Origin: a virus
Strand: one strand, 5' to 3'
Length of the DNA stretch: 32,985 bases
IMG/VR virus record: IMGVR_UViG_3300025889_000510
Coordinates: 1-32,985 of that record
The notes under the pieces were generated by a model, which was not told the origin of the DNA, did not search any database, and was given only the letters and a program-made list of their open reading frames with translations. The stretch's first letter is position 1, and each line of letters starts with the position of its first letter. A program made the position numbers and the translations under genes. This document shows, one piece after another, positions 15,888 through 23,882 of this stretch.

Positions 15888-18800
15888 ATGCCCGTTTACA
15901 CAATAACAAACAATGAGGGTAAAACCTTAAAAATCTCTGGAGATCAGCCTCCAACAAAAGATCAATTAGATAAAATATTTGCAGAACATAACCAACTGCA
16001 AATAGAAGAAAAGCCAGTACAAGAAACCTTACCAAAGCAAATCAAATTAACGGAAGATGTTTTAAAAGAAGATCCCGATTGGATTAAAGCATCTAAATCT
16101 ATTTATAAATGGAACGAAGGAGAAGAAGCCCCAGATCTTGAATCTGATCTAGATTACGCAACTTATGGTTTAGATTATATGGGAAGATTTAATTACAATT
16201 TGCCACAAATGGCTGTTGAAGCAAATCAACTTAAGTCAGCAAGCGATCAACAGAAAAAAGATTTTATTACTCTAATGGATATGTATGATAAAAAATCTAT
16301 TAGCTGGTCTGGTGCTGGCAGAGCATTAAAGGGAGTTTTAACAGATCCAACCACTTTAATTGGAGCTACAACATTTGGTGTTAGTACTGCTGGCGCACAG
16401 GCGGTTAAACAAGCAATTAAAGAAGGTGTTAAGCAAGCAACCAAAGCAGGCTTAAAACAAGGCGCAAAAATTGGATCTATAGAAGGATCAATATATTCTG
16501 CTACGGATAATTATTTTAGACAGGCATCTAAAATAAATGCTGGAGTACAAGAAGAATTTGATTTAGAAGAATCTGCAAAAGCAGCAGCTTTTGGTGGTGT
16601 TGTCGGTGGTGGAATAGGTGGTGCTATTGGAGGCATAAGTGCAAATATAGCAGCAAGAAAATTAAACCAAATTGCAAATAGAGAAGCACCAACAATACAA
16701 AAAGAAAATCTTACTACAGAAGAAATACAAAAAGATGTAGAGTCAGTAATGAAAGAAGATCTTGTATTAACACCACAAGAAAAACAAGCATTGAATGGTT
16801 CATGGCCAATAATAAATTCAGATGTTTTGCAAAGAAAATTAAAAATTGATTCTGCATCCGCAGATAATATTTTAGATTCACTTGAAAGAAAAAGTTTTTT
16901 ATTTAGTAAGCCAGGAATCGATACTGATGGCAGCACAATAAAAGTTTATTCTCCAACTATAAGAGCAAATAATTATCCTGAGTTTGCAGAAAAAATTAAA
17001 TCTATTAAACAACAAGATCCAATATTACAACCAACGACAAAGCAAGAATTATCAATCACAGAAAAATTACAAGAAATAGCAAAACCAATAGAGGATGTGA
17101 ATTTATCATCAAGAGAAATAGCATCTGGTTTATTAGGTAAAAATTATCAAAAGATTGCAACCCAAGCTATAGATTCTATTAAAAAACCATTTGTTAAATA
17201 CAAACCCTTAAAGTCTTTACCAGATCAAGATAGATACTTGTCATTAAGAGGATTGGCTACAGGAAAATTAGAAAAAATAAGAAATGTAACTCGTGATGTT
17301 TATGATACATTTTCTAAATTAACACCTGAAGAAAATTCAAGTGTACGCAAATATCTCCTTAAAGATGCTGCTTTGGAAACAATAGAAAATCCTATAATAA
17401 GAAGCCAGGCAAAAGACCTAAGAGAAAGCATAGACTTTATCGGAGATTCTTTGGTCAACGCAAAAATATTATCCAAAGATGTTGTTGATAAAAACAAAGA
17501 ATCTTACCTTCCAAGAATGTATTTAAAATATTTAGATAAAAAAGGAAGAATGGATTATACAAAGTCTAGGAAAGAATTAGATGATGCTACCAAAGAATTC
17601 CTGGGCGAAGTTAAAGATGTGTCTTTACAAGGGCCAAAAGCAATAGAAGATCCAATGACTGATATTGTTAGATATAGTTTATTTGAAAAAATATCAGAAG
17701 ATCCTAAATGGACTGTGCAATCAGGATTAATTGAATTTCAAGGGAAAAAAGTAAGTCCTGTTTGGTTAAATGAAGAAAAAATTAGAATCAATGAAGAAAT
17801 AGTTAAGGGCTTAAGACCAAAAGAAGATAAAAAATTAGTAGACTCTTTAGATAATTTAATAGATCAAGCAAATATAAACATAAGAAAAGAAGATTTATCT
17901 TTATATAGAAAAGTTCCAGAAACAAAACAATATGGAGCATTAAAAGGATCGTATGTTAGAAAAGAAATATATGACGATTTAATGTCTGCTGGTGATTTTG
18001 TAAAACCAAAAGAAAATTGGGCTAAATCAATACTAGGCGATGAGGGAGCTGTAACGCAAGCGACTAAATTATGGAAGATGAGTAAAGTTGCTTTAAATCC
18101 GCCAACACAAGTTCGCAACCTTTTATCTAATGTAATTTTATTAAATTTATCTGGAATAAGTTGGAGAAAGTTACCAACAAGATTAATGCAGGCCTTAGAT
18201 GATATGAGAAAAAATGGGCCATATACAGAAATAGCAAACAAATATGGAATATTAAATTCTACTTTTACCAAACAAGAAATGATAGATATTAATAAAGCAT
18301 ACCTACGAGCTAAAGCAAAACAAACAGGAAACCCAATAGATAAGGTTAAATATATAGCTGGGGCAACAGCAGATATAGCTAGTAATGCCTATCAAAAAAT
18401 GGAAATTCTAGGTAAAACAGCAAAAATAATAGATGAGATGTCTAAAGGTGCAGATGAAGCTACAGCAGCTTTAAGGGCGCAAGAAACATTATTTGATTAT
18501 TCTTTAGTTCCACCATCTGTTAGATACTTAAGAAATGCACCTGTTGGTATTCCTTTTATAACTTATTATTATAAAGTTCTTCCAAACCTATTAGAAACCG
18601 CAATAAGATATCCAGAAAGATATTTGCCATATGTTGCATTACCTTATGGTATGCACGAAATATTAAAAAATTATCAAGGCATAACACAAGAAGATGTTGA
18701 AATTGTAAAAAACTCAATGCCTAAATGGATTAGAGATAATGGAAATGCAGTTATTTTGCCAGTTAAAGATGAGAATGATAAGTGGCAAGTATTTGATTTT

Positions 18801-19382
18801 AGCTATTTTTTACCATACTCAATGTTTACTGGAATTGTTAAAGATATCTCTCAAGGAAAGATAAGAGATGCTTTGTCTGCATCTGGCGTATTTGGTGGCC
18901 CTCTGCCTCAAATAGTCAGTGCTATTCAAACAAATATAGATCCATTTACACAAAGAGAAATTATTAATGAGTTTGATCCACCATCAAAACAAATAGCAGA
19001 TTTATTTTTCTATGGTTATAGAATGGCAGCCCCAACCTGGTTAACTGATATAGGCTTTGCTGGAAAATTACTTGAATCTATTAATAAAGATGTAAATAAA
19101 TATGGAGATCCCAAGATAACCAAAACTCAAGCCATAACAAGACTGTTTGGTGTAAATATATATCCAATAGATCCAGCAAAAAGCAGAGCAGATAATATTA
19201 AATTTATGAAAAATGAGATATCAAGAATTAAAGCTAGAAGAACGCAGGTTTTAAGAGATAAAAATTTAACACCAGAAGAAAGAAAAAAATTACAAGAAAA
19301 ATATATAAATATAATACAAGATAGACAAAAACAATTATCTGATTATGTTAAAGAAACAAGGCTATCTAAAGAACTTAAATAA
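15888..19382 (+). CDS. Large internal virion (ejection) protein
   Basis: A 1164-residue protein, the largest in the window. Residues 1-35 (MPVYTITNNEGKTLKISG...PTKDQLDKIF) form a small N-terminal motif shared by many phage internal proteins. Then come a helical region with a Gly/Ala-rich hydrophobic stretch (231-257, FGGVVGGGIGGAIGG) that could enter a membrane, long charged helices (about 330-730), and a more hydrophobic section (about 845-935, with SVRYLRNAPVGIPFITYYYKVLPNLL). No lytic transglycosylase or other peptidoglycan-cutting motif is visible. Large ejected proteins of this kind form the channel for DNA transfer through the envelope. Role inferred from size, place and composition. 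Confidence 0.7.
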   Translation: MPVYTITNNEGKTLKISGDQPPTKDQLDKIFAEHNQLQIEEKPVQETLPKQIKLTEDVLKEDPDWIKASKSIYKWNEGEEAPDLESDLDYATYGLDYMGRFNYNLPQMAVEANQLKSASDQQKKDFITLMDMYDKKSISWSGAGRALKGVLTDPTTLIGATTFGVSTAGAQAVKQAIKEGVKQATKAGLKQGAKIGSIEGSIYSATDNYFRQASKINAGVQEEFDLEESAKAAAFGGVVGGGIGGAIGGISANIAARKLNQIANREAPTIQKENLTTEEIQKDVESVMKEDLVLTPQEKQALNGSWPIINSDVLQRKLKIDSASADNILDSLERKSFLFSKPGIDTDGSTIKVYSPTIRANNYPEFAEKIKSIKQQDPILQPTTKQELSITEKLQEIAKPIEDVNLSSREIASGLLGKNYQKIATQAIDSIKKPFVKYKPLKSLPDQDRYLSLRGLATGKLEKIRNVTRDVYDTFSKLTPEENSSVRKYLLKDAALETIENPIIRSQAKDLRESIDFIGDSLVNAKILSKDVVDKNKESYLPRMYLKYLDKKGRMDYTKSRKELDDATKEFLGEVKDVSLQGPKAIEDPMTDIVRYSLFEKISEDPKWTVQSGLIEFQGKKVSPVWLNEEKIRINEEIVKGLRPKEDKKLVDSLDNLIDQANINIRKEDLSLYRKVPETKQYGALKGSYVRKEIYDDLMSAGDFVKPKENWAKSILGDEGAVTQATKLWKMSKVALNPPTQVRNLLSNVILLNLSGISWRKLPTRLMQALDDMRKNGPYTEIANKYGILNSTFTKQEMIDINKAYLRAKAKQTGNPIDKVKYIAGATADIASNAYQKMEILGKTAKIIDEMSKGADEATAALRAQETLFDYSLVPPSVRYLRNAPVGIPFITYYYKVLPNLLETAIRYPERYLPYVALPYGMHEILKNYQGITQEDVEIVKNSMPKWIRDNGNAVILPVKDENDKWQVFDFSYFLPYSMFTGIVKDISQGKIRDALSASGVFGGPLPQIVSAIQTNIDPFTQREIINEFDPPSKQIADLFFYGYRMAAPTWLTDIGFAGKLLESINKDVNKYGDPKITKTQAITRLFGVNIYPIDPAKSRADNIKFMKNEISRIKARRTQVLRDKNLTPEERKKLQEKYINIIQDRQKQLSDYVKETRLSKELK

Positions 19383-19385
19383 CCA

Positions 19386-19781
19386 ATGTCACATCCAACC
19401 CATAGAATTGGTCTATCGGGTGAATATCTGACAGCTTCTGTCCTCTCGCTTTTATCAGACAATGTACTACTCACACCAAACGCTGGTTTGGCTGATCTCA
19501 TATTTGAATACCAAGATATTTTTTATAGAGTACAAGTTAAAACCAAATCCAAACAAGAACTGCACAAAAAGAATTGGCGGTTTGATCTGCGCAGAGGATC
19601 GCATACTAAAGACAGAGAATATAAAAAAGGCCTAATAGATATCTTTGCTTTGGTTTCTTTAGAACACCGCAACATAGTCTTTATAAAACCACACACAGAA
19701 AATCAAATAACCATCATTGATGAACACATGAAGAATAATGATGCTGTTCGCAACTTGCTAGATATTTTGAAAAATATTTAG
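19386..19781 (+). CDS. PD-(D/E)XK nuclease-like protein (PDDEXK_5 type)
   Basis: A 131-residue protein starting MSHPTHRIGLSGEYLTASVLS. The PD-(D/E)XK pattern reads E13 in the first helix, D37 in LADLIF, and Q50-V-K52 in YRVQVKTKS, then a helix and strand with RNIVFIKPH. Proteins of this pattern belong to a family of small endonuclease-like proteins in phages and bacteria (some linked to introns). It lies at the end of the ejection genes, four bases after the large gene's stop, and ends 32 bases before the integrase. A role in DNA processing or defence against other DNA is possible. The Gln in place of Glu is tolerated in the family. Confidence 0.7.
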   Translation: MSHPTHRIGLSGEYLTASVLSLLSDNVLLTPNAGLADLIFEYQDIFYRVQVKTKSKQELHKKNWRFDLRRGSHTKDREYKKGLIDIFALVSLEHRNIVFIKPHTENQITIIDEHMKNNDAVRNLLDILKNI

Positions 19782-19813
19782 TAAACTACACAAACATACA
19801 CAAAGGGACTAAT

Positions 19814-20668
19814 ATGAAAACACTCAATGATTTGTTTGTGATCTATAAAAAAGATCTTGCTAGAAGGAAATGCAAGACCATTACTAAAATAGAACAAACC
19901 TATAACAACAATATTAAAGAAACGCTTGGCGATAAAGATATAAGCACCATCATTCGCGGTGATATTGCAACATTACATTTTGATATATCAGACCGCGCAC
20001 CCTACACCGCCAATAGTTGTTTAACTATGCTGAAGTCTATGTTTAACCTGGCTATCACGCTCTCCTATGTAGAAAGCAATCCAGCCACCCACATAGGTAA
20101 GAACAGAGAGAACAAGCGCAAACGCTATCTCACTAACGCAGAACTTTTACGCATCACCGAAGTCTTAGAAGAACTCAAAGACAAACCGCAATATAAAAAG
20201 TCCGTAGCTTTTATTTGGTTATTAATCTTAACAGGCGCGCGCAAAGGGGAAATCGGCAACGCCAAGTGGTCTGACTTGCATGGTAACGCTCTCATCATCA
20301 AAGATCACAAGACCGACAAGTTGGGCGAGGATCGTGTGATTTATCTTGCGCCCATGGCAATGGAGATCATCTCTGGGTGTGCGCGTGGGGAGGGCGAGAA
20401 TATCGTAGGAATAAAAACCCCTAGGCGCGCGTGGGAGAAGATTAAACAACTTGCTGGTTTAGAAGATGTTTGCTTACATGACATAAGACACTCATACGCA
20501 TCTTGGTCATTACAGAAAGTAAGTCTAGCTGAAGTGGGTGGATTGTTAGGACACAGAGATCAGGCGACTACCCAAAGGTATGCTCACATTCATCAAGACA
20601 AGGCTATCGAAAACGCAAACCTAGTCGGCAATCATATAGAAAGCATTATCAATTCAAGAACTTTATAA
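19814..20668 (+). CDS. int: Tyrosine recombinase integrase
   Basis: A 284-residue integrase with AAAGGGAC ahead of the ATG. The catalytic set is complete: R143 in TGARKGEI, K166 in DHKTDK, H222 and R225 in LHDIRHSYAS, H247 in LLGHRDQATTQRYAHI, and Y256. The N-terminal SAM-like core-binding domain spans about 1-100. It lacks an obvious N-terminal arm-binding domain, so it is of the short type. It should integrate the phage into a host site, probably a tRNA gene, but no tRNA-like stretch is visible nearby. It is convergent with two leftward genes and overlaps the first by six bases. Confidence 0.95.
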   Translation: MKTLNDLFVIYKKDLARRKCKTITKIEQTYNNNIKETLGDKDISTIIRGDIATLHFDISDRAPYTANSCLTMLKSMFNLAITLSYVESNPATHIGKNRENKRKRYLTNAELLRITEVLEELKDKPQYKKSVAFIWLLILTGARKGEIGNAKWSDLHGNALIIKDHKTDKLGEDRVIYLAPMAMEIISGCARGEGENIVGIKTPRRAWEKIKQLAGLEDVCLHDIRHSYASWSLQKVSLAEVGGLLGHRDQATTQRYAHIHQDKAIENANLVGNHIESIINSRTL

Positions 20669-20869
20669 GTTATCTATATCAATACAAATATTATCCTTTT
20701 GAGTTGCATGAATACCTAGTTTAAGTAGGTATTCAGCAACGCTATGAGGATCTTTGTTATGGTTTCTACAGAATACTAAAAAGTCTTTAACCAGATTCCT
20801 ATCCATATAGACAGGTTTTCTTCCATTCCTTTCTGAAAGAATAGGATCGTTAAAGTCAGCAAGATTCAT
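20663..20869 (-). CDS. Small ribbon-helix-helix-like protein, possible regulator
   Basis: A 68-residue protein on the minus strand. I chose the ATG at 20869 because AGGAG at 20881-20877 lies seven bases before it; the upstream ATG at 20875 is only one base from that site. The middle reads 'RKPVYMDRNLVKDFLVFCRNHNKDPHSVAEYLLKLGI': a short strand, a helix and a second helix, as in ribbon-helix-helix DNA-binding proteins. It follows the DUF3310 gene in one leftward unit whose promoter faces the AlpA-like gene. It could be an integration regulator or repressor, but that is inferred from fold and place. Confidence 0.6.
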   Translation of the reverse strand: MNLADFNDPILSERNGRKPVYMDRNLVKDFLVFCRNHNKDPHSVAEYLLKLGIHATQKDNICIDIDNL

Positions 20870-20879
20870 ATCCATGCTC

Positions 20880-21194
20880 CTAGACCTTAGTTTCTATGGT
20901 ATATGGCCCTATGTCATTTCCATCTGCATCTCTGCCATAAACCATTTGCAACTCTAGGTCTATGTAGTGCTTTGCTTTCAGAAGATCATTAACACGATCT
21001 TCCACCTGATCTGTCTTTCTTCTGGTTATGTATTTAATTACATTACCAAGATTCCAAGACAGGTTGTTCGCATAAACATATTCAGTTGGAGATATTTTTA
21101 AAGTCTTATAATGACTACCCCCAATCTGTTTTTTAGAAGCCAAATTTCTAATAGCTTCATCCCAATCTTTATCTGTTGCATTATCAATGCTCAT
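20880..21194 (-). CDS. DUF3310 protein, possible nucleotide kinase-like
   Basis: A 104-residue protein with AGGGAG seven bases before its ATG on the minus strand. It carries the DUF3310 pattern QIGGSHYKTLKISPTEYVYANNLSWNLGNVIKYITRR (about 23-60, written here from its key parts GGSHY, PxEYxxxNxLxWNxGNVIKYxxR), followed by a helix KAKHYIDLE. DUF3310 is common in phages. In T7 gp1.7 a related domain has nucleotide kinase activity, so a role in nucleotide metabolism is possible. Its stop overlaps the ribosome site of the downstream gene, indicating a two-gene leftward unit. Confidence 0.85.
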   Translation of the reverse strand: MSIDNATDKDWDEAIRNLASKKQIGGSHYKTLKISPTEYVYANNLSWNLGNVIKYITRRKTDQVEDRVNDLLKAKHYIDLELQMVYGRDADGNDIGPYTIETKV

Positions 21195-21227
21195 CTTTAA
21201 CTCCCTTTTTTAAAATTAGTTATTGCA

Positions 21228-21258
21228 ATTATAAGGGAAAAAGTGTAATTTACACAAT
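21228..21258 (-). promoter_or_regulatory. Leftward promoter for the DUF3310/RHH unit
   Basis: Reading the minus strand, TATAAT lies at 21233-21228 and TTGTGT at 21257-21252, 18 bases apart, a good sigma-70-like pair. The start codon is 34 bases downstream of the -10. The -35 overlaps a perfect palindrome (21243-21255), so a bound repressor would block polymerase. Confidence 0.6.
21243..21255. promoter_or_regulatory. Perfect operator-like palindrome
   Basis: GTGTAATTTACAC reads as two six-base arms (GTGTAA / TTACAC) around one T. It sits between the divergent DUF3310 and AlpA-like genes and overlaps the leftward -35. This is the kind of site bound by a small dimeric repressor; which protein binds it is unknown. 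Confidence 0.6.
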
Positions 21259-21286
21259 AAATAGATACAAAAGGGAGCTAAAAGAA

Positions 21287-21490
21287 ATGTCTGAAAGCAA
21301 TAAAGTATTTTTAAACACTTATGAGCTGGCGAAACGCTGGAACAAAAGTCCAAGAACATTAGAGAATTGGAGAGGTAAAAACCAAGGGCCTAACTATTAC
21401 AAGATAGGTGGTAAGGTTTTATACGAACTTTCTGAAATAGAAACTTTAGAAAAGGATTCATACATTTCTAATGGCGCACGCACTAGCTAG
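21287..21490 (+). CDS. AlpA/excisionase-like HTH protein
   Basis: A 67-residue protein. I chose the ATG at 21287 (AAGGGAG nine bases upstream) over an in-frame ATG at 21176, which would run through the divergent gene and its promoter. The sequence YELAKRWNKSPRTLENWRGKNQGPNYYKIGGKVLYELSEIETL is the winged helix of the HTH_17/MerR-like type, shown here by its parts AKRWNKSPRTLENWR and KIGGKVLY. Such small proteins serve as excisionases or transcription activators in integrated elements. It is the first gene of the rightward early operon and could couple excision to early expression. It overlaps the next gene by 20 bases. Confidence 0.75.
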   Translation: MSESNKVFLNTYELAKRWNKSPRTLENWRGKNQGPNYYKIGGKVLYELSEIETLEKDSYISNGARTS

Positions 21491-22196
21491 TCCATCATCA
21501 GCTGATCGCTGGTTTAATTGTCCAGGCTCTGTATTAGCTAATGCAGACATGCCATACGAAACCAATTTAGCTGCTGCAAACGGAACACTTATTCACCACA
21601 TGACAGAGATGTTATTAAAGGATCGTCTACGCGATATGACATTGCGCGATTATTGGTTGGATAGAAAAGAAGTCATAGAAGATTTTGAAATTGAAATAGA
21701 CGAAGAAATGATTAACTGCGCGGAAGTTTATGTTGACTATATATTAAAGAGAGAAGAAGAACTTGGTGCGCGGAAAGTAATAGAAGAAAAGGTTTACCTA
21801 AACGAGATATCAGATAAATGCTATGGAACTGCTGACTGTATCTTGTTAGCAGAAAATAGAATTTGTGTTATTGATTTAAAGTCTGGTAAATGGGCTGTAG
21901 ATCCTGTGAAAAATAAACAGTTAATGATTTATGGTTTAGGAGCATTAACCAGATACGGAGGTGGCAATCCTGATATCACTATGGAGCTGACTATTGTGCA
22001 ACCAAAAGTTAGCAGCCCTATAAAAACATTTGAGATTTCAGCACCCAATCTTGTGCATTGGGGCTTCAACGATTTGAAGCCAGCTATTGATGCTTGCTTT
22101 GAAGAAAACCCACAGTTTGTTGCAGGGGATCATTGTAGATTCTGTGCATTTAAACCCAACTGTGATGCTTATAAAAAATATTACGAGGAGAAATAA
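21471..22196 (+). CDS. DUF2800 / Cas4-AddB-like nuclease with four-cysteine site
   Basis: A 241-residue protein. It has the RecB-like nuclease core: GTAD at 119-122 (D122), then strand CVIDLKSGK with D135 and K137, and KNKQLMIYGLGAL (about 147-159). One cysteine near the N-terminus (C17, WFNCPGS) and three near the C-terminus (C222, C225, C231 in HCRFCAFKPNC) match the four-cysteine iron-sulphur site of Cas4 and AddB nucleases. The family is DUF2800. It should act as an exonuclease making single strands for recombination, with the Sak4-like ATPase and SSB-like protein downstream as partners. Confidence 0.85.
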   Translation: MAHALASPSSADRWFNCPGSVLANADMPYETNLAAANGTLIHHMTEMLLKDRLRDMTLRDYWLDRKEVIEDFEIEIDEEMINCAEVYVDYILKREEELGARKVIEEKVYLNEISDKCYGTADCILLAENRICVIDLKSGKWAVDPVKNKQLMIYGLGALTRYGGGNPDITMELTIVQPKVSSPIKTFEISAPNLVHWGFNDLKPAIDACFEENPQFVAGDHCRFCAFKPNCDAYKKYYEEK

Positions 22197-22478
22197 ATGT
22201 CCGAAGAAAATAAAAAGCAACCATTAACTTTTACTTTTGATGAAGATGGTCAAGAGTATTTGGTTGATGATTTAAGTGATGAAAATAAATTGCTTTATAA
22301 CCAAGTGGTGTTTAGCAATAACCAGCGAAATGATTTTTTAAATCAAAGAGCTAAAGTCAATTTTGAATTACAAGTAGAAATTGAAAAGTGTGAGCTTTAT
22401 TCACAACATAAAAGCAATCTATTAAAAGATGCTGTTGAAGGCGGTGATAAAGAAGAAACTGTTGAGGTTGTTCAATGA
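22197..22478 (+). CDS. Small acidic protein between nuclease and ATPase
   Basis: A 93-residue acidic protein. The pattern LTFTFDEDGQEYLVDDLSDENKLLYNQV, seen in parts at about 10-37, matches a short domain I recall as DUF6447, in which a small strand pair is followed by a helical region. The remainder is helical (RAKVNFELQVEIEKCELYSQ) with an acidic C-terminus. It starts right after the nuclease stop and overlaps the ATPase start by four bases (ATGA). It may be a small partner of the recombination proteins. Confidence 0.6.
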   Translation: MSEENKKQPLTFTFDEDGQEYLVDDLSDENKLLYNQVVFSNNQRNDFLNQRAKVNFELQVEIEKCELYSQHKSNLLKDAVEGGDKEETVEVVQ

Positions 22479-23206
22479 GTTTAGCTGCAATCAGAAAGAA
22501 AGCGAAACTTAAACCACCTATCATGGTTTTATATGGCCCAGGTGGTATTGGTAAAACAACTTTTGCTGCAAGCATGGGTAATACAATCATTGTGCAATCC
22601 GAAGATGGTATCGGAAAGATTGAGTGCGATCATTTTCCTGTTGCTAAAGATTGGAATACTTTTATAAACAATTTGAATGAATTACTTACAGAAGATCACA
22701 ATTACAAAGTGGTCTGTATTGATTCTTTAGATTGGTGTGAAACTCTATTGTGGGAACATGTATGTGAAGAAAATGGTTGGGCGCAGATAGATACACCTGC
22801 TTATGGTAAAGGTTATGTAGCTGCTCTCAATGGTTGGAAAGAATATGTGGAACTTCTTAATAAACTTAGAGATGAGAAAGGCATGTCTGTACTACAGATT
22901 GCTCATAACCAAATCAAAAGATATGAAGATCCATCACAAGAGCCACACGATAGACATGAAATTAAATTACATAGAAAAGCTGCTGACTTGATTGTTGAAC
23001 ATTCAGATGCAGTATTTTTCTGTAACTACAAACTTGGGACTGTACAGGTCAAAGGCAAAGGCGGAGGTATGACAACCAAAACCATTGCTGGTGACAGAAA
23101 GATCTTTACAGAACAAGCACCTGGTTATCTAGCGAAGAATCGTTATGGTTTACCAAGTGAAATGCCTATGGATTGGCAAGCAATCCGTGAGGAAATGATC
23201 AAGTGA
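22475..23206 (+). CDS. Sak4-like AAA ATPase (single-strand annealing / recombinase)
   Basis: A 243-residue ATPase of the AAA_24 type. Walker A is GPGGIGKT (21-28), Walker B ends with D83 in VVCIDSLDW. The size and the order IIVQSEDG, SLDW, SVLQIAHNQIKRYEDP and the late DAVFFCNY match phage Sak4-type RecA-like proteins, which promote annealing or strand exchange with an SSB. The gene lies between the Cas4-like nuclease and the SSB-like gene, making a full recombination set. It shares ATGA with the small gene before it and GTGA with the one after. Confidence 0.82.
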   Translation: MSLAAIRKKAKLKPPIMVLYGPGGIGKTTFAASMGNTIIVQSEDGIGKIECDHFPVAKDWNTFINNLNELLTEDHNYKVVCIDSLDWCETLLWEHVCEENGWAQIDTPAYGKGYVAALNGWKEYVELLNKLRDEKGMSVLQIAHNQIKRYEDPSQEPHDRHEIKLHRKAADLIVEHSDAVFFCNYKLGTVQVKGKGGGMTTKTIAGDRKIFTEQAPGYLAKNRYGLPSEMPMDWQAIREEMIK

Positions 23207-23403
23207 GCAAACTACCCGAAACCGAAAGACTGTTACTTTCATTAAGACGAGTTAATAAAGTTTTAAATAAACAATTAAAAAGGATTGATGAAGATAACAA
23301 CAACTTACCGCATGATGGGTTTAAGTGGCTCGCATTTATTAACGCAGATATCTCAGATTATATTGATCATCTCGAAAGATATGATTCGTATGATTTGGGA
23401 TAA
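23203..23403 (+). CDS. Small helical protein
   Basis: A 66-residue protein with a GTG start that overlaps the ATPase stop (GTGA). Two helices are evident (ERLLLSLRRVNKVLNKQLKRIDEDN; FKWLAFINADISDYIDHLERYD). It has no cysteines or membrane segment and no family I recognise. Position in the recombination operon suggests an accessory role. Confidence 0.6.
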   Translation: MSKLPETERLLLSLRRVNKVLNKQLKRIDEDNNNLPHDGFKWLAFINADISDYIDHLERYDSYDLG

Positions 23404-23420
23404 TTTTTAGGGAGTAATTT

Positions 23421-23882
23421 ATGGACTTAAAAAATAGATTTGAAGGTCTTGTGCCTATGGCGCATGAATCAGAAAAGGTAAAACCTGGTAGATACAATTT
23501 GCAAATTGTTGGCGATAGCGAAATGCAAAATGATAGAGGTTGGGCTGGATGTAAAATTCAATTCCAACTTTTGCCAAAAAAAATACCTATTGGACACTTA
23601 ATAACTATTGCGCATGAAAATCCAAAATATGTGCAATGGGGATTTGAGGAACTTGAAAAACTATCTATAGCTGCTGGCTTTGATTCCATTGTTGGTGATA
23701 CAAGCCAACTACATGGCAAAGTCGTGAGCTGTAGCATTAAGTTAAATGATGGTGATTATCCTGAACTTGATTCTAAATTTGGTAATTCTTTTAAACCTGC
23801 TATAGAGGAAGAAAAACCTGTAGCAGTTAAAAAGGAGAAACCAAGTGTTAGCACGGAAGAATCAGACGAAATACCATTTTAA
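23421..23882 (+). CDS. DUF669-like single-strand DNA-binding protein
   Basis: A 153-residue protein with TAGGGAG ahead of the ATG. The body is strand-rich (RYNLQIVGDSEMQND, GWAGCKIQFQLLPKK, GKVVSCSIKLNDGDYPEL), followed by a charged linker and the tip ESDEIPF. An acidic linker ending in D-x-I-P-F is the hallmark of SSB tails, which dock partner proteins. With the Sak4-like ATPase and the Cas4-like nuclease nearby, an SSB role is well supported. The body resembles DUF669 proteins of phages. An internal ribosome site (AGGAG at 23832) near its end serves the next gene, which starts inside it. Confidence 0.78.
   Translation: MDLKNRFEGLVPMAHESEKVKPGRYNLQIVGDSEMQNDRGWAGCKIQFQLLPKKIPIGHLITIAHENPKYVQWGFEELEKLSIAAGFDSIVGDTSQLHGKVVSCSIKLNDGDYPELDSKFGNSFKPAIEEEKPVAVKKEKPSVSTEESDEIPF

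Noticed and set aside
19779-19813. tRNA-like attP core beside the integrase
   Set aside because: No T-loop-like GTTCRAATC pattern or acceptor stem is visible here or elsewhere in the window; only short ACACAAA repeats are present.
21176-21286. N-terminal extension of the AlpA-like protein from an ATG at 21176
   Set aside because: It would run through the start of the divergent DUF3310 gene and the promoter/operator region; the ATG at 21287 has a good ribosome site.
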